Shown: positions 1 through 8,555, counted from the first letter of the stretch. The stretch: DNA of 43,924 nucleotides from Acidobacteriaceae bacterium (GCA_003151335.1 PLXE01000066.1:1-43924); one strand, 5' to 3'. Notes: generated by a model not told the origin, from the sequence alone. Program-made: numbers and translations.

Positions 1-21
1 ATCACCGAGATTATTGCGTAG
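1..21 (+). CDS. tuf: Elongation factor Tu, last six codons (partial)
   Basis: The first bases read I-T-E-I-I-A followed by TAG. EF-Tu proteins of many phyla end in a very similar V-T-E-I-I-x tail, and tuf is the usual gene directly before rpsJ at the junction of the str and S10 operons. Only the end of the gene is inside the window, so the call rests on six residues plus position. Confidence 0.6.
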   Translation: MTEIIA

Positions 22-131
22 TTTTACGGGTGCGGCGCGGGCCGTCGCACTCATTATCAACCGCGGCACTAGCCGCAGGGCAGGTTGCGAAGACGCGACT
101 GCCGCAACCGAGATCTTTGAGAGAAACTAAC

Positions 132-461
132 GTGATTGGCAAAGAACGAATCCGAATCCGGCTGAAAGCATACGACTATCGCGTTCTCGACCAGTCCACC
201 GGCGAAATCGTCGATACGGCGAAACGCACGGGGGCGCAAATTGCGGGACCGATCCCGTTGCCCACGGTGAAAAACAAGTATTGCGTGTTGCGTTCGCCTC
301 ACGTGGACAAGAAATCTCGCGAGCAGTTTGAAATTCGCACGCACAAGCGCCTGCTCGACATTCTCGAGCCCACGCAGCAAACCGTGGACGCGCTGATGAA
401 ACTTGAGCTTCCCGCCGGCGTCGATGTCGAGATCAAGGCGTTTGGGAAGGAACATAGGTAG
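132..461 (+). CDS. rpsJ: Small ribosomal subunit protein S10
   Basis: S10 (uS10) is part of the 30S head and, as NusE, also takes part in antitermination complexes. The 109-residue product matches the family from the N-terminal [10 protein letters not shown] stretch through the H-K-R-L-L-D-I core. I place the start at GTG 132 after a purine-rich GAGAGA. An upstream in-frame ATG at 30 would add 34 residues unlike any S10 and would overlap the tuf-rpsJ spacer. It is the first gene of a ribosomal cluster that runs to 18485. No separate promoter could be recognised between tuf and rpsJ, so transcription may continue from the str operon. Confidence 0.95.
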   Translation: MIGKERIRIRLKAYDYRVLDQSTGEIVDTAKRTGAQIAGPIPLPTVKNKYCVLRSPHVDKKSREQFEIRTHKRLLDILEPTQQTVDALMKLELPAGVDVEIKAFGKEHR

Positions 462-465
462 CAAG

Positions 466-533
466 AAGCAGTAAGCAACTAGCAACTCGCAATTAGTTTT
501 CAGCTAAAGGCCAAATGCTAGCGGCTAAGTGCG
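466..533 (+). repeat. Heptad repeat block, rpsJ-rplC gap
   Basis: Degenerate 7-bp units (AAGCAAC, TAGCAAC, TCGCAAT, then GCTAAAG and GCTAAGT types) fill half of the 152-bp spacer. No gene or terminator is visible. Confidence 0.6.
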
Positions 534-613
534 AACAAGAAACAAAGCTTCCGCGGCGCAAGCCCCCGGTGCGACCAACACCGGAATAAGGAAGCGGAGT
601 TGAGGACAAGCAA

Positions 614-1339
614 ATGGCAGTGAGTGGAATTCTGGGCAAGAAAGTTGGCATGACGCAGCTCTTCGATGACAAGGGTGATGTCCACCCCGTCACCGTGCTG
701 CAGGCTGGTCCGTGCTTTGTGACGCAGCGCAAGACCGTCGCCAAGGACGGCTACGACGCCGCCCAGATCGGGCTGGTGGAGTTTGTGAAGGAGTCGCGCC
801 TGACGCAGCCGATGAAGGGCCATTTCGCCAAGCACAACCTGCCACCGATGCGGTTCCTGCGCGAGGTGCCAATTATCGTCGATGCCGACAACCAGGATGG
901 CGCCAAGGTTGGCGACAAAGTTCTGGTCGACATTTTCGACGGCGACAAGTTTGTGGATGTAGTTGCGACCAGCAAAGGCCGCGGGTTCGCGGGCGTAGTG
1001 AAGCGCCACAAGTTTGCCGGCGGCGCTGCTTCGCACGGCTCCATGTTCCAGATCACCGGTTCGATCGGCTCGTCTGCCTTCCCGTCGCGCGTGTTTAAAG
1101 GTATGCGCATGTCGGGGCACATGGGCGTCGATCGGGTGACGGTCCGTAACCTGCGCGTGCTGGGCGTGGACAAGGACGAGAACCTGCTAGTAGTGGAGGG
1201 CGCGGTGCCCGGGCCGAAGGACGGTTACGTGATGATCGCCAAGGCCAAGAAGCCGCCCAGAGAGCGTCGTGGATTTAGTGGCACCGGTACGGTCGATCCG
1301 TTGAAGGCCTCCAAGCGCCAGGTGGCGAAGAAGAAGTAG
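614..1339 (+). CDS. rplC: Large ribosomal subunit protein L3
   Basis: L3 (uL3) is an early-assembly 50S protein whose central loop reaches towards the peptidyl transferase centre. The protein begins [11 protein letters not shown], the family signature, and has the conserved central loop around G-G-A-A-S-H-G-S. At 241 residues it is longer than the usual 205-220; the excess is a basic C-terminal tail ending in K-R-Q-V-A-K-K-K. The start ATG 614 follows GAGGA at a normal distance. The gap before it contains heptad repeats, and so does the 44-bp gap after it. Confidence 0.96.
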   Translation: MAVSGILGKKVGMTQLFDDKGDVHPVTVLQAGPCFVTQRKTVAKDGYDAAQIGLVEFVKESRLTQPMKGHFAKHNLPPMRFLREVPIIVDADNQDGAKVGDKVLVDIFDGDKFVDVVATSKGRGFAGVVKRHKFAGGAASHGSMFQITGSIGSSAFPSRVFKGMRMSGHMGVDRVTVRNLRVLGVDKDENLLVVEGAVPGPKDGYVMIAKAKKPPRERRGFSGTGTVDPLKASKRQVAKKK

Positions 1340-1375
1340 CTGAGAACTGGCAACTGACTACTGGCAACTGATTGG
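1340..1375 (+). repeat. Heptad repeat block, rplC-rplD gap
   Basis: Five contiguous 7-bp units of the TGGCAAC / TGACTAC type begin on the base after the rplC stop and run up to the rplD ribosome-binding site. Confidence 0.75.
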
Positions 1376-1383
1376 AAGAACAT

Positions 1384-2046
1384 ATGGCAACGATTGATGT
1401 GGTAAATCTCGGCGGCGAAAAGGTAGGTTCCTTCGAACTGGCCGACGAAGTATTCGGCGCGGTGAATGAGGACCTGTTGTGGGAAGCGGTGAAGCATTAT
1501 CGCGCCGGGCAGCGTGCGGGCACCCACGCCACCAAGAACAAGAAGCTGGTGAGCGGCGCGGGTAAGAAGCTGTGGAAGCAGAAGGGCACCGGGCGCGCGC
1601 GTGTGGGCTCCATTCGCTCACCGCTGTGGCGGCACGGCGGCACGGTCCACGGACCGCAGCCCCGCTCTTACGATTACGCTTTTCCGCGCAAGAAGCTGCT
1701 GGGCGCGTTGCGCTCGGCGTTGGCGGCCAAGTTGGCCGATGGCAAGCTGGTCGTTGTGGAGAGCTTCGAGGTGAAAGAGCCGAAGAGCAAAGAGTTCCGC
1801 AAGACGCTGCACAAGTTGAACGCGAAAGGTACGACCTTGCTGGTGGAAAGCACGTCCAGCGAGAATCATAACCTTCATCTGAGTTCACGCAATCTTGCAG
1901 GCGTGGAATTGCTGGCGGGCAACCAGGTCCATCCTTATCACCTGCTTCGCTACGAAACCACAATCTTCGCTCGCCCGGCGCTGGAGAAGTTGCAGAACTC
2001 CCTGAAGGCTGCGGCGCCCAAGCGCAAGCACGCGGAGGTGGCGTAA
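1384..2046 (+). CDS. rplD: Large ribosomal subunit protein L4
   Basis: L4 (uL4) lines the nascent-chain exit tunnel with its extended loop and in some bacteria regulates the S10 operon. The 220-residue product has the diagnostic basic loop K-L-W-K-Q-K-G-T-G-R-A-R followed by the G-G-T-V-H-G-P segment, at about residues 61-90. ATG 1384 is chosen because GGAAGA lies six bases upstream; an upstream in-frame TTG at 1372 would place the start inside the repeat/Shine-Dalgarno region. The stop codon TAA shares one base with the rplW start, which implies translational coupling. Confidence 0.95.
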   Translation: MATIDVVNLGGEKVGSFELADEVFGAVNEDLLWEAVKHYRAGQRAGTHATKNKKLVSGAGKKLWKQKGTGRARVGSIRSPLWRHGGTVHGPQPRSYDYAFPRKKLLGALRSALAAKLADGKLVVVESFEVKEPKSKEFRKTLHKLNAKGTTLLVESTSSENHNLHLSSRNLAGVELLAGNQVHPYHLLRYETTIFARPALEKLQNSLKAAAPKRKHAEVA

Positions 2047-2339
2047 TGAAATCGGCATATCAGGTCCTGCGCCGCCCGGTGATTACCGAAAAGGGTTTAG
2101 GTGTAAAGGAAACCGAAGCGACTCTGGTATTCGAAGTTTCCCTGAAGGCGACCAAGACAGAGATCAAGCAGGCGGTGCAAAGCATTTTCAAGGTGAAGGT
2201 GGATTCGGTGCGCACCGCGACTTTTGAAGGCAAAGAGCGCCGCCGCGGCAAGTTTACGGGATATCGCCCCAACTGGAAGAAAGCTTACGTGCGGTTGAAG
2301 GCGGGTGAGAAGATGCCCGAATACGCCGAAAACCTCTAG
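2046..2339 (+). CDS. rplW: Large ribosomal subunit protein L23
   Basis: L23 (uL23) sits at the tunnel exit and docks trigger factor, SRP and SecYEG. The 97-residue product has the expected length and the family pattern V-L-R-R-P-V-I-T-E-K at the N terminus and G-K-F-T-G-Y-R-P-N-W-K-K-A at the C-terminal beta hairpin. Its ATG overlaps the rplD stop (TAATG), so the two genes are coupled, and there is no intergenic repeat between them. A heptad block follows the stop codon. Confidence 0.95.
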   Translation: MKSAYQVLRRPVITEKGLGVKETEATLVFEVSLKATKTEIKQAVQSIFKVKVDSVRTATFEGKERRRGKFTGYRPNWKKAYVRLKAGEKMPEYAENL

Positions 2340-2371
2340 TTAGTGGCTAGTGACTAGTGGTTAGTGGTTGG
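2340..2371 (+). repeat. Heptad repeat block, rplW-rplB gap (TAGTGGY class)
   Basis: Contiguous 7-bp units of the type TGGCTAG, TGACTAG and TGGTTAG start directly after the rplW stop codon. Confidence 0.75.
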
Positions 2372-2395
2372 AAGCAGTGAGAAACGAGTAGACAC

Positions 2396-3220
2396 ATGGC
2401 TATCAAGACTTACAGACCGGTTACTCCGTCGCGGCGGTTCACCACGAGCACGGTCAACGATGACCTGACGACGAACCGCCCGTACAAGCCGCTGACCGAG
2501 CCCAAGCAGCGCACCGGCGGACGCCGCAATTCCGGCGATCTGACCATCTGGCACCACGGCGGGGGACACAAGCGCAAGCTGCGCATCATCGACTTCAAGC
2601 GCGACAAGTTCGGAATTCCCGCCACCGTCGCCTCCATCGAGTACGATCCCAATCGCTCGGCGCGTATCGCTCTGCTAAATTACGCCGATGGCGAGAAGCG
2701 CTACATCGTGTATCCGGTGGGACTACAGGTGGGCGCCAAGATCGTCAGCGGTCCCGAGGCCGACATCCTGGTGGGTAATGCGCTGCCATTGCGCAACATT
2801 CCTCCTGGCACCACGGTCCACAATGTCGAGTTGAAGCCCGGCAAGGGCGCGCAGATGGCGCGATCGGCGGGAGCGCAGGCGCAGTTGGTCGCCAAGGAAG
2901 GCGAGTACGCGCTGCTCAAGCTGCCGTCCGGCGAAACCCGTAAGGTGCTGGTCGATTGCATGGCCACCGTGGGGCAGGTCGGCAATATCGATCACGAAAA
3001 CATTTCCATCGGCAAGGCCGGCCGCACACGCTGGCTGGGAATCCGCCCGACGAACCGCGGCGTGGTCATGAACCCAGTCGATCATCCGCACGGCGGAGGC
3101 GAAGGCAAGACCAGCGGCGGACGTCACCCGGTGACTCCTTGGGGCAAGCCGACGCGTGGCTACAAGACTCGCAACAACAAGCGGACCGATAAGTTCATCG
3201 TGAACCGCAGACAGAAGTAG
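2396..3220 (+). CDS. rplB: Large ribosomal subunit protein L2
   Basis: L2 (uL2) is needed for subunit association and tRNA positioning at the peptidyl transferase centre. The 274-residue product is standard length and carries the invariant loop [13 protein letters not shown] near residue 223 with the essential histidine. ATG 2396 gives the typical M-A-I-K-T-Y-R-P start. It is separated by only 12 bp from rpsS, without repeats. Confidence 0.97.
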   Translation: MAIKTYRPVTPSRRFTTSTVNDDLTTNRPYKPLTEPKQRTGGRRNSGDLTIWHHGGGHKRKLRIIDFKRDKFGIPATVASIEYDPNRSARIALLNYADGEKRYIVYPVGLQVGAKIVSGPEADILVGNALPLRNIPPGTTVHNVELKPGKGAQMARSAGAQAQLVAKEGEYALLKLPSGETRKVLVDCMATVGQVGNIDHENISIGKAGRTRWLGIRPTNRGVVMNPVDHPHGGGEGKTSGGRHPVTPWGKPTRGYKTRNNKRTDKFIVNRRQK

Positions 3221-3232
3221 GACTGAGACGAT

Positions 3233-3535
3233 ATGGCACGTTCAACGAAAAAAGGCGCGTTCATCGATTCGCACCTGCAAGCGAAGATTGACGGCATGAA
3301 CGCCCGCAACGAGAAGAAGGTTGTGCGCACCTGGTCGCGCCGCTCGACCGTGATTCCCGAGATGGTGGGACACACTCTGGCGGTGCATAACGGCAAGAAG
3401 TTCATTCCGGTGTATGTGACCGAGAACATGGTCGGCCACAAACTGGGCGAATTCAGCATGACCCGCAGCTTCAAGGGGCACTCGGTCAGAGCTGCGACGG
3501 AAACCGCAGCCAAGCCCGCTCCTCCGGCGAGATAA
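3233..3535 (+). CDS. rpsS: Small ribosomal subunit protein S19
   Basis: S19 (uS19) lies in the 30S head near the A-site finger bridge. The product begins [10 protein letters not shown] and contains the family signature V-G-H-K-L-G-E-F near residue 66. At 100 residues it is slightly longer than usual, the extra part being a short Ala/Pro/Lys tail (A-A-K-P-A-P-P-A-R). It is packed between rplB (12 bp) and rplV (10 bp) with a good AAGGAG before the next gene. Confidence 0.96.
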   Translation: MARSTKKGAFIDSHLQAKIDGMNARNEKKVVRTWSRRSTVIPEMVGHTLAVHNGKKFIPVYVTENMVGHKLGEFSMTRSFKGHSVRAATETAAKPAPPAR

Positions 3536-3545
3536 GGAGAACGAC

Positions 3546-4064
3546 ATGGAATTCACCGCCAAACTGAATTACGTGCGAGTCTCACCGCAGAAGGTGCGCC
3601 TGGTATTGGACCTGATCAAGGGCCGCCGGGTGGAAGAGGCGCTGGACACGCTGCTGTATGCCAAGAAGGGCATCGCTCCGAAGCTGTATAAACTTTTGCG
3701 CTCGGCCGTCGAGAATGCCAACTACGCAAGCGCGGAAAAAGGTTTGGACATCGATGTCGACCGGCTGTACGTAAAGCGCGCCGTGGCCAACGATGGGCCG
3801 CGCATGAAACGTATCCGTCCGGCTCCGATGGGTCGCGCCTACCACTATCAGCGGCGTATCTCTCACGTGGAGATTGCCCTGGAGGAGAAGGCGGGTCGCA
3901 ATGGTGATGCCAGCTTGGTGCAAACGGTGCAGGAAGGCGCGCCGGCCAAGAAGCCAGTCAGGAAAGTCGTGAAGAAAGCGCCTGCCAAGAAGAGGCCTGC
4001 GGCCAAGAAACCGGCGGCGAAGAAGCCGGCAGCGAAGAAACCGGCCAAGAAGAAAAAGAAGTAG
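3546..4064 (+). CDS. rplV: Large ribosomal subunit protein L22 with long basic C-terminal tail
   Basis: L22 (uL22) contacts all 23S rRNA domains and its hairpin lines the exit tunnel. Residues 1-115 form a normal L22 core (R-V-S-P-Q-K-V-R-L-V near the start, R-P-A-P-M-G-R-A at about 91-98). Residues 116-172 are an added tail made almost entirely of K, A, P and V, with repeated A-A-K-K-P units at about 151-166 and a final run of lysines. Comparable Lys/Ala/Pro tails are known on mycobacterial L22; whether this one is related or convergent cannot be told here. The tail is within the frame and is not caused by a frameshift. Confidence 0.95.
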   Translation: MEFTAKLNYVRVSPQKVRLVLDLIKGRRVEEALDTLLYAKKGIAPKLYKLLRSAVENANYASAEKGLDIDVDRLYVKRAVANDGPRMKRIRPAPMGRAYHYQRRISHVEIALEEKAGRNGDASLVQTVQEGAPAKKPVRKVVKKAPAKKRPAAKKPAAKKPAAKKPAKKKKK

Positions 4065-4119
4065 AGATTGAAAAGAGCGGCGATGCCAGAGTGCGATCGT
4101 CGCGGAGAAGAAACAGATT

Positions 4120-4788
4120 ATGGGACAGAAAGTCCATCCATACGGATTCCGCCTCGGCATTACCAAGCCGTGGAAGTCGCGCTGGTTCGTAGTGCGCGAC
4201 TACGACAAACTTCTGCTGGAAGATGTGAAGCTGAAGGCCGAGCTGAAGGAAAAGCTGAAGTCGGCGGGCGTCAGCTCGATCGAGATCGAGCGTCCTGGCA
4301 ACAAGCTGCGCATCATCATCCGTACCGCGCGTCCGGGCATCATCATCGGCCGCAAGGGAACGGAGATCGACAAGCTGAAGCAGGACATTCAGAAGCGCAC
4401 CAATCGCGATGTCTTTGTCGACATTCAGGAAGTGCACAAACCGGAGCTCGATGCGCAACTGGTGGCGGAGAGCATCTCGCTGCAACTGGAAAAGCGCGTG
4501 GGATTCCGGCGGGCCATGCGCAAGGCCGTGGATTCGGCGCTGCGTTTCGGCTGCAAGGGAATTAAGGTCCGGGTCAGCGGCCGACTGAATGGCAACGAGA
4601 TCGCCCGCTCCGAGTGGTACCTGCAGGGCCGGCTGCCGCTGCACACTCTGCGGGCCGACATCGATTACGGCTTTGCCGAGGCCCATACCACCTACGGCAT
4701 CATCGGCGTGAAGTGCTGGGTTTACAAGGGCGAGATCTTCAAGGAACGCAAGCGCGAACCGCAGGGCGTACAGAGCGGAGCGTTTTAA
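4120..4788 (+). CDS. rpsC: Small ribosomal subunit protein S3
   Basis: S3 (uS3) forms the mRNA entry channel and has RNA-helicase activity with S4 and S5. The 222-residue product opens [13 protein letters not shown], has a type II KH domain with [10 protein letters not shown] at about residues 70-79, and the C-terminal [12 protein letters not shown] signature. The 55-bp gap from rplV has no heptad repeat. The stop TAA at 4786-4788 is followed at once by a heptad block. Confidence 0.97.
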   Translation: MGQKVHPYGFRLGITKPWKSRWFVVRDYDKLLLEDVKLKAELKEKLKSAGVSSIEIERPGNKLRIIIRTARPGIIIGRKGTEIDKLKQDIQKRTNRDVFVDIQEVHKPELDAQLVAESISLQLEKRVGFRRAMRKAVDSALRFGCKGIKVRVSGRLNGNEIARSEWYLQGRLPLHTLRADIDYGFAEAHTTYGIIGVKCWVYKGEIFKERKREPQGVQSGAF

Positions 4789-4790
4789 GA

Positions 4791-4876
4791 GCAGTTGTCA
4801 GTGGCCAGTTGCCAGTTGTCGGAAAGAGGGCAACGAACCATGGTTACTGAGAACTGACAACTGATTACTGGGAACT
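4791..4876 (+). repeat. Heptad repeat pair with 11-bp inverted arms, rpsC-rplP gap
   Basis: A forward block (CAGTTGT, CAGTGGC and CAGTTGC units, 4791-4820) and an opposed block (4844-4876) face each other. CAGTTGTCAGT at 4792-4802 is perfectly complementary to ACTGACAACTG at 4853-4863, so the transcript could fold. No T-run follows, so it is not a typical terminator. Confidence 0.75.
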
Positions 4877-4880
4877 AATT

Positions 4881-5297
<417 letters not shown>

Positions 5298-5300
5298 AAA

Positions 5301-5434
5301 GCAGTTGCCAGTGATCAGTTGTCAGTTCTCAAGAAGAGACATGACGAGACATAACTGGTAATTGGCACGAACAGAAAGGTAGGTCGGTTGCGAGTCAGTG
5401 GCACTGACGACTGATAGCTGACAACTGACAACTG
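5301..5434 (+). repeat. Heptad repeat pair with 12-bp inverted arms, rplP-rpmC gap
   Basis: A forward block at 5301-5330 and an opposed block at about 5401-5434. CAGTTGTCAGTT (5316-5327) is perfectly complementary to AACTGACAACTG (5423-5434), with 95 bases between. The right arm ends ten bases before the rpmC start codon. Confidence 0.75.
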
Positions 5435-5443
5435 GGTTTAACG

Positions 5444-5731
5444 ATGGATGTAAACAAAATTCGCAATTTGACCGATATCGAACTGGCGCATCAGCAGCGG
5501 GAGCTGTCTGACCAGCTCTTCAAGATGAAGTTTCAGTTGAAGATGGGACAGACCGAGAGCCTGAAAAAAATCCGCGAACTGAAGAAGGACATCGCTCGCG
5601 TGCACACGGTGCTGCGTCAGAAAGAGCTGGCGGGCAGTAACGGGCCGGCTGCGAGCGCAAGTAATCCCGTGAAAAAGATAGTGACGGCGAAGAAGGCGGC
5701 CAGCAAGAAGGCTGCGACGGAGAAAAAGTAA
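5444..5731 (+). CDS. rpmC: Large ribosomal subunit protein L29 with basic tail
   Basis: L29 (uL29) sits next to L23 at the tunnel exit. The coiled hairpin core spans about residues 1-65 (I-R-N-L-T-D-I-E-L near the start). Family members are usually 60-70 residues, while this one has 95; the last 30 are Ala/Lys/Ser-rich (T-A-K-K-A-A-S-K-K-A-A-T-E-K-K). The stop codon is followed after one base by the rpsQ ATG, so the pair is coupled. Confidence 0.93.
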   Translation: MDVNKIRNLTDIELAHQQRELSDQLFKMKFQLKMGQTESLKKIRELKKDIARVHTVLRQKELAGSNGPAASASNPVKKIVTAKKAASKKAATEKK

Positions 5732-5732
5732 T

Positions 5733-6050
5733 ATGGCCGAAACAACAGTAACCAGCACAGCAAAGACCCCTGGCCGTCGCAAGATCCTGATTGGCGAAGT
5801 GGTCTCCACCAAGATGGCCAAGACCATCGTGATTGAAGTCCGGCGGCAGAAGGCCCACCCGTTCTACAAGCGCGTGGTGGCCCGCAGCAAGAAGTTTTAC
5901 GCTCACGACGAGGATGGCACGGCGCATCTCGGCGACTTCGTGAAGATCGAGGAGACCCGTCCGCTCTCCAAGTTGAAGCGGTGGCAGTTGAAGGAAATTG
6001 TGCGGCGTGCGGCGCTGATAACGCCGGTCGAGGAGCAGCCGGCGAGTTGA
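5733..6050 (+). CDS. rpsQ: Small ribosomal subunit protein S17
   Basis: S17 (uS17) is a primary 16S rRNA-binding OB-fold protein. The product shows the family core G-E-V-V-S-T-K-M-A-K-T-I-V-I-E-V and the later D-F-V-K-I-E-E-T-R-P-L-S-K motif. It has 105 residues with short extensions at both ends (a Thr-rich N terminus and a C-terminal V-E-E-Q-P-A-S). One base separates it from rpmC. Confidence 0.95.
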   Translation: MAETTVTSTAKTPGRRKILIGEVVSTKMAKTIVIEVRRQKAHPFYKRVVARSKKFYAHDEDGTAHLGDFVKIEETRPLSKLKRWQLKEIVRRAALITPVEEQPAS

Positions 6051-6098
6051 CCCGGTGGCATTGGCTCCGCCTCGGTGGTGGAGCAAGGAGACAAGATT

Positions 6099-6470
6099 AT
6101 GGCAGTGATGATGAGATCCATGCTCGACGTCGCCGACAACTCCGGCGCGCGCAAGCTGCAGATGATTCTGCCGCTGGGCGGTTCCACCGGCCTGGTCGCC
6201 CATTTGGGTGACGTGGTTACGGCGTCGGTGAAGGAAGCCTCTCCCGACGGCACCGCCAAGAAGGGCACGGTGGTGAAGGCCGTGATCGTGCGCACTCGCA
6301 AAGAGCATCGCCGCCGTGACGGCACCTACATCCGCTTCGATCAGAATGCGGCGGTGTTGATCAACGACGTGCATGAGCCAATCGGGACACGCGTGTTCGG
6401 CCCGGTAGCCCGGGAGTTGCGCGAGAAGAAGTTTTTGAAGATCGTTTCCCTGGCGCCGGAAGTGCTGTAA
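6099..6470 (+). CDS. rplN: Large ribosomal subunit protein L14
   Basis: L14 (uL14) forms inter-subunit bridges and contacts L19. The 123-residue product starts [17 protein letters not shown] and has the usual [13 protein letters not shown] ending. ATG 6099 is selected because AAGGAG lies eight bases upstream; in-frame GTG codons at 6075 and 6078 would include that ribosome site in the coding sequence. The family length (122-124) agrees. Confidence 0.96.
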   Translation: MAVMMRSMLDVADNSGARKLQMILPLGGSTGLVAHLGDVVTASVKEASPDGTAKKGTVVKAVIVRTRKEHRRRDGTYIRFDQNAAVLINDVHEPIGTRVFGPVARELREKKFLKIVSLAPEVL

Positions 6471-6472
6471 AT

Positions 6473-6560
6473 CAGTTGCCAGTAGCCGGTTGTCAGTTGT
6501 CAGTGGTACAGCAACCCGCGATTACTAAAAGCTAGTTGCTAGCTGCTAATTGCTAAGGGG
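6473..6560 (+). repeat. Two heptad repeat blocks of different class, rplN-rplX gap
   Basis: The first block (6473-6508) has CAGTTGC, CAGTAGC and CAGTTGT units. The second (6531-6560) has GCTAGTT, GCTAGCT, GCTAATT and GCTAAGG units. Both keep a 7-bp period. The second one runs into the rplX ribosome-binding region. Confidence 0.7.
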
Positions 6561-6570
6561 TTTCAGAGAG

Positions 6571-6897
6571 ATGCAGAAGAGCGTAGATATTCGCCGCAAC
6601 GATCAGGTGCGGGTGATTACCGGTCGCGACAAGGGCAAGGAAGGCCGCGTACTCCGCGTCATGCCGGACGAGTCCAAGGTGCTGGTGGAGCACGTGATGA
6701 TGGTGAAAAAGAACGTGCGGCCCAACCCGCAGAAGAACATCAAGGGCGGCATCGCCGAACAGGAGAGCCCGATTTCCATCAGCAACGTGATGCTGATGTG
6801 CTCCTCCTGCGCGCGCCCAGTGCGGGTGGGTCATGAGAAACACGGTGACCGCCACTCTCGCGTATGCAAGAGCTGCGGGACGACGTTGGAGAAGTAG
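6571..6897 (+). CDS. rplX: Large ribosomal subunit protein L24, zinc-ribbon form
   Basis: L24 (uL24) is one of the two assembly-initiator proteins of the 50S subunit. The 108-residue product has a KOW-type N terminus (R-V-I-T-G-R-D-K-G-K-E-G-R-V) and keeps four cysteines, C77, C80, C99 and C102, in two C-x-x-C pairs, so the C-terminal zinc ribbon is probably intact. ATG 6571 gives the standard start; an upstream in-frame TTG at 6550 falls inside a heptad repeat and was not used. Confidence 0.95.
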   Translation: MQKSVDIRRNDQVRVITGRDKGKEGRVLRVMPDESKVLVEHVMMVKKNVRPNPQKNIKGGIAEQESPISISNVMLMCSSCARPVRVGHEKHGDRHSRVCKSCGTTLEK

Positions 6898-6995
6898 TCC
6901 GTAGCAGTGCATTTAGCCCTTTTGCTAAGTGCGAATTGATTTCCTCACGAACCGGTAGCAGTAACAAACCGAAACCGTGAGAAAGGCAGCAGGGA

Positions 6996-7688
6996 ATGGC
7001 AGACGAGAAGAAACCGAAAGCGCAGCCTGCGGGTGCAGAAGGAAAACCGCAAGGCAAGCCACAGGGCAAGAAGGCGAAGCCTGCGCAGGCCGAAGTAGCG
7101 GAGGCGGCATCGGGCAAACCGGCGCGGCCCAAAGCGACCAATCGCCAGACCGCCCGTATGCGTGACCGCTATTACAAGGATGTATTGCCGGCGCTCATGA
7201 AAGAGTTCGACCTCGACAATCCCATGGCGGCTCCCAAGCTGGAGAAGATCATCGTCAACATGGGAGTGGGCGAGGCGACGCAAAACGCCAAGTTGATCGA
7301 TCCGGCGGCGGGCGAGGTTGGCCAGATCACCGGTCAGAAGCCGGTCATCACGCGGGCGCGCAAGTCCATCGCGGCTTTCAAGGTGCGCGAAGGAATGCCC
7401 ATCGGCGTGATGGTGACGCTGCGCGGCGACCGCATGTACGAGTTTTTCGACCGCCTGGTGAACGTGGCGCTGCCGCGGGTTCGCGACTTCCGTGGAGTGC
7501 CGACCAAGTCCTTCGATGGACGCGGCAATTTCACCTTGGGCGTGCGCGACCAGTTGATTTTTCCGGAGATCGATTACGCCAAGGTCGAGAAGCTGAAGGG
7601 CATGAACATCACGATTGTGACCTCGGCGGGCACCGACGACCAGGCGCGCGCCTTGTTGAAACACATGGGCATGCCGTTTAGGCAGTAG
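6996..7688 (+). CDS. rplE: Large ribosomal subunit protein L5 with basic N-terminal extension
   Basis: L5 (uL5) binds 5S rRNA and holds the central protuberance. The L5 core begins near residue 53 (R-M-R-D-R-Y-Y-K-D) and continues with [13 protein letters not shown] and R-A-R-K-S-I-A-A-F. Before it lies a Lys/Ala/Pro/Gly-rich extension of about 52 residues. ATG 7158 (residue 55) would give a normal 176-residue protein, but no ribosome-binding sequence precedes it, and the upstream frame is open with biased composition, so I keep ATG 6996. The extension's reality is the main doubt. Confidence 0.9.
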   Translation: MADEKKPKAQPAGAEGKPQGKPQGKKAKPAQAEVAEAASGKPARPKATNRQTARMRDRYYKDVLPALMKEFDLDNPMAAPKLEKIIVNMGVGEATQNAKLIDPAAGEVGQITGQKPVITRARKSIAAFKVREGMPIGVMVTLRGDRMYEFFDRLVNVALPRVRDFRGVPTKSFDGRGNFTLGVRDQLIFPEIDYAKVEKLKGMNITIVTSAGTDDQARALLKHMGMPFRQ

Positions 7689-7745
7689 CCAGTTGTCAGT
7701 GGCTAGCAACTCGCGAAGAGCGAATAGCGAAAGGCGAAAAGCGTA
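7689..7745 (+). repeat. Heptad repeat block, rplE-rpsN gap (CAGTTGT then GCGAANA class)
   Basis: Starts directly after the rplE stop with CAGTTGT/CAGTGGC units and then changes to GCGAAGA, GCGAATA, GCGAAAG and GCGAAAA units while keeping the 7-bp period. Confidence 0.65.
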
Positions 7746-7754
7746 AAGGAAACA

Positions 7755-7940
7755 ATGGCGAAGACATCCAGTATTGCCAAGGCGAACAAGAAGTCCAAAT
7801 TCCCGGTCCGGCAGCACAATCGCTGTCATATCTGCGGACGTCCGCGCGCCTTTCTGCGCAAGTTCGGTATCTGCCGTCTGTGCTTCCGTGGCCTGGCCCT
7901 GAAGGGCGAGATTCCCGGGGTCATGAAGTCGAGTTGGTAG
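7755..7940 (+). CDS. rpsN: Small ribosomal subunit protein S14, zinc-binding type Z
   Basis: S14 (uS14) is located in the 30S head near S3 and S10. The 61-residue length and the cysteines C24-x2-C27 and C40-x2-C43 define the short zinc-binding (type Z) form rather than the 100-residue cysteine-free form. ATG 7755 follows AAAGGA at a good distance. The C terminus G-V-M-K-S-S-W matches the family. Confidence 0.97.
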   Translation: MAKTSSIAKANKKSKFPVRQHNRCHICGRPRAFLRKFGICRLCFRGLALKGEIPGVMKSSW

Positions 7941-8066
7941 GGCAGTGATTGTCGGAAAGTGGTTGGGTAGTCCGTCGCGGCTGGTTCTTTCCCCAGCGTT
8001 GATGAAGCGCTGGCGCGAAGAGTTCGTGCGAAAGCTAACGAGCGACGATTTGAGGAGATATAAAGC

Positions 8067-8465
8067 ATGAGTTTGACCGATCCGGTCTCAGATTTTTTGA
8101 CCCGCGTTCGCAATGCCATCAAGGCACGGCACCAGAAGGTGGACGTTCCTCATTCCAAGCTGAAGGTGGAGATGGCCCGCATCCTGAAGGAAGAGGGCTA
8201 CATCGCCAACTTCAAGGCGACCGAAGAAGAGGGCCGCAAGGTCCTGCGGGTGTACTTGAAGTACAGCCCGGACAACGCGTCGCCAATTTCGGACTTGAAG
8301 CGGGTTTCGCGTCCCGGTTGCCGCGTCTATGTCGGACACACGGAGATTCCGCGCGTGCTGGGCGGCCTTGGGATCAGTATTCTGACGACTCCCCGGGGCG
8401 TGATGACCGGTCGCCAGGCGCGCAAAGAAGGCATTGGCGGAGAGGTGCTGTGCGAGATTTACTAG
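8067..8465 (+). CDS. rpsH: Small ribosomal subunit protein S8
   Basis: S8 (uS8) is a primary 16S rRNA binder in the platform and in several bacteria represses the spc operon. The 132-residue product begins [17 protein letters not shown] and ends with the family signature [19 protein letters not shown] 8067 follows GAGGAG. The 126-bp gap before it has a small CCAGCG/CGCTGG hairpin (near 7993-8013) and only faint heptad traces. Confidence 0.96.
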   Translation: MSLTDPVSDFLTRVRNAIKARHQKVDVPHSKLKVEMARILKEEGYIANFKATEEEGRKVLRVYLKYSPDNASPISDLKRVSRPGCRVYVGHTEIPRVLGGLGISILTTPRGVMTGRQARKEGIGGEVLCEIY

Positions 8466-8493
8466 CGCTGTAGCGCTTCCGAGCGCACGAAAA

Positions 8494-8540
8494 GCAGGTC
8501 CCTCGACCCGGTCGCCGCGGCGACCTCGCTCGGGATGACA
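8494..8540 (+). repeat. 47-bp dispersed repeat with 16-bp palindrome, copy 1
   Basis: A 47-bp stretch containing the perfect palindrome GGTCGCCGCGGCGACC at 8510-8525. It differs at one base from 37994-38040. Diverged relatives lie at 9707-9739 (same orientation) and 34647-34684 (opposite orientation). Confidence 0.8.
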
Positions 8541-8555
8541 ATAGTTTTAGGTATT

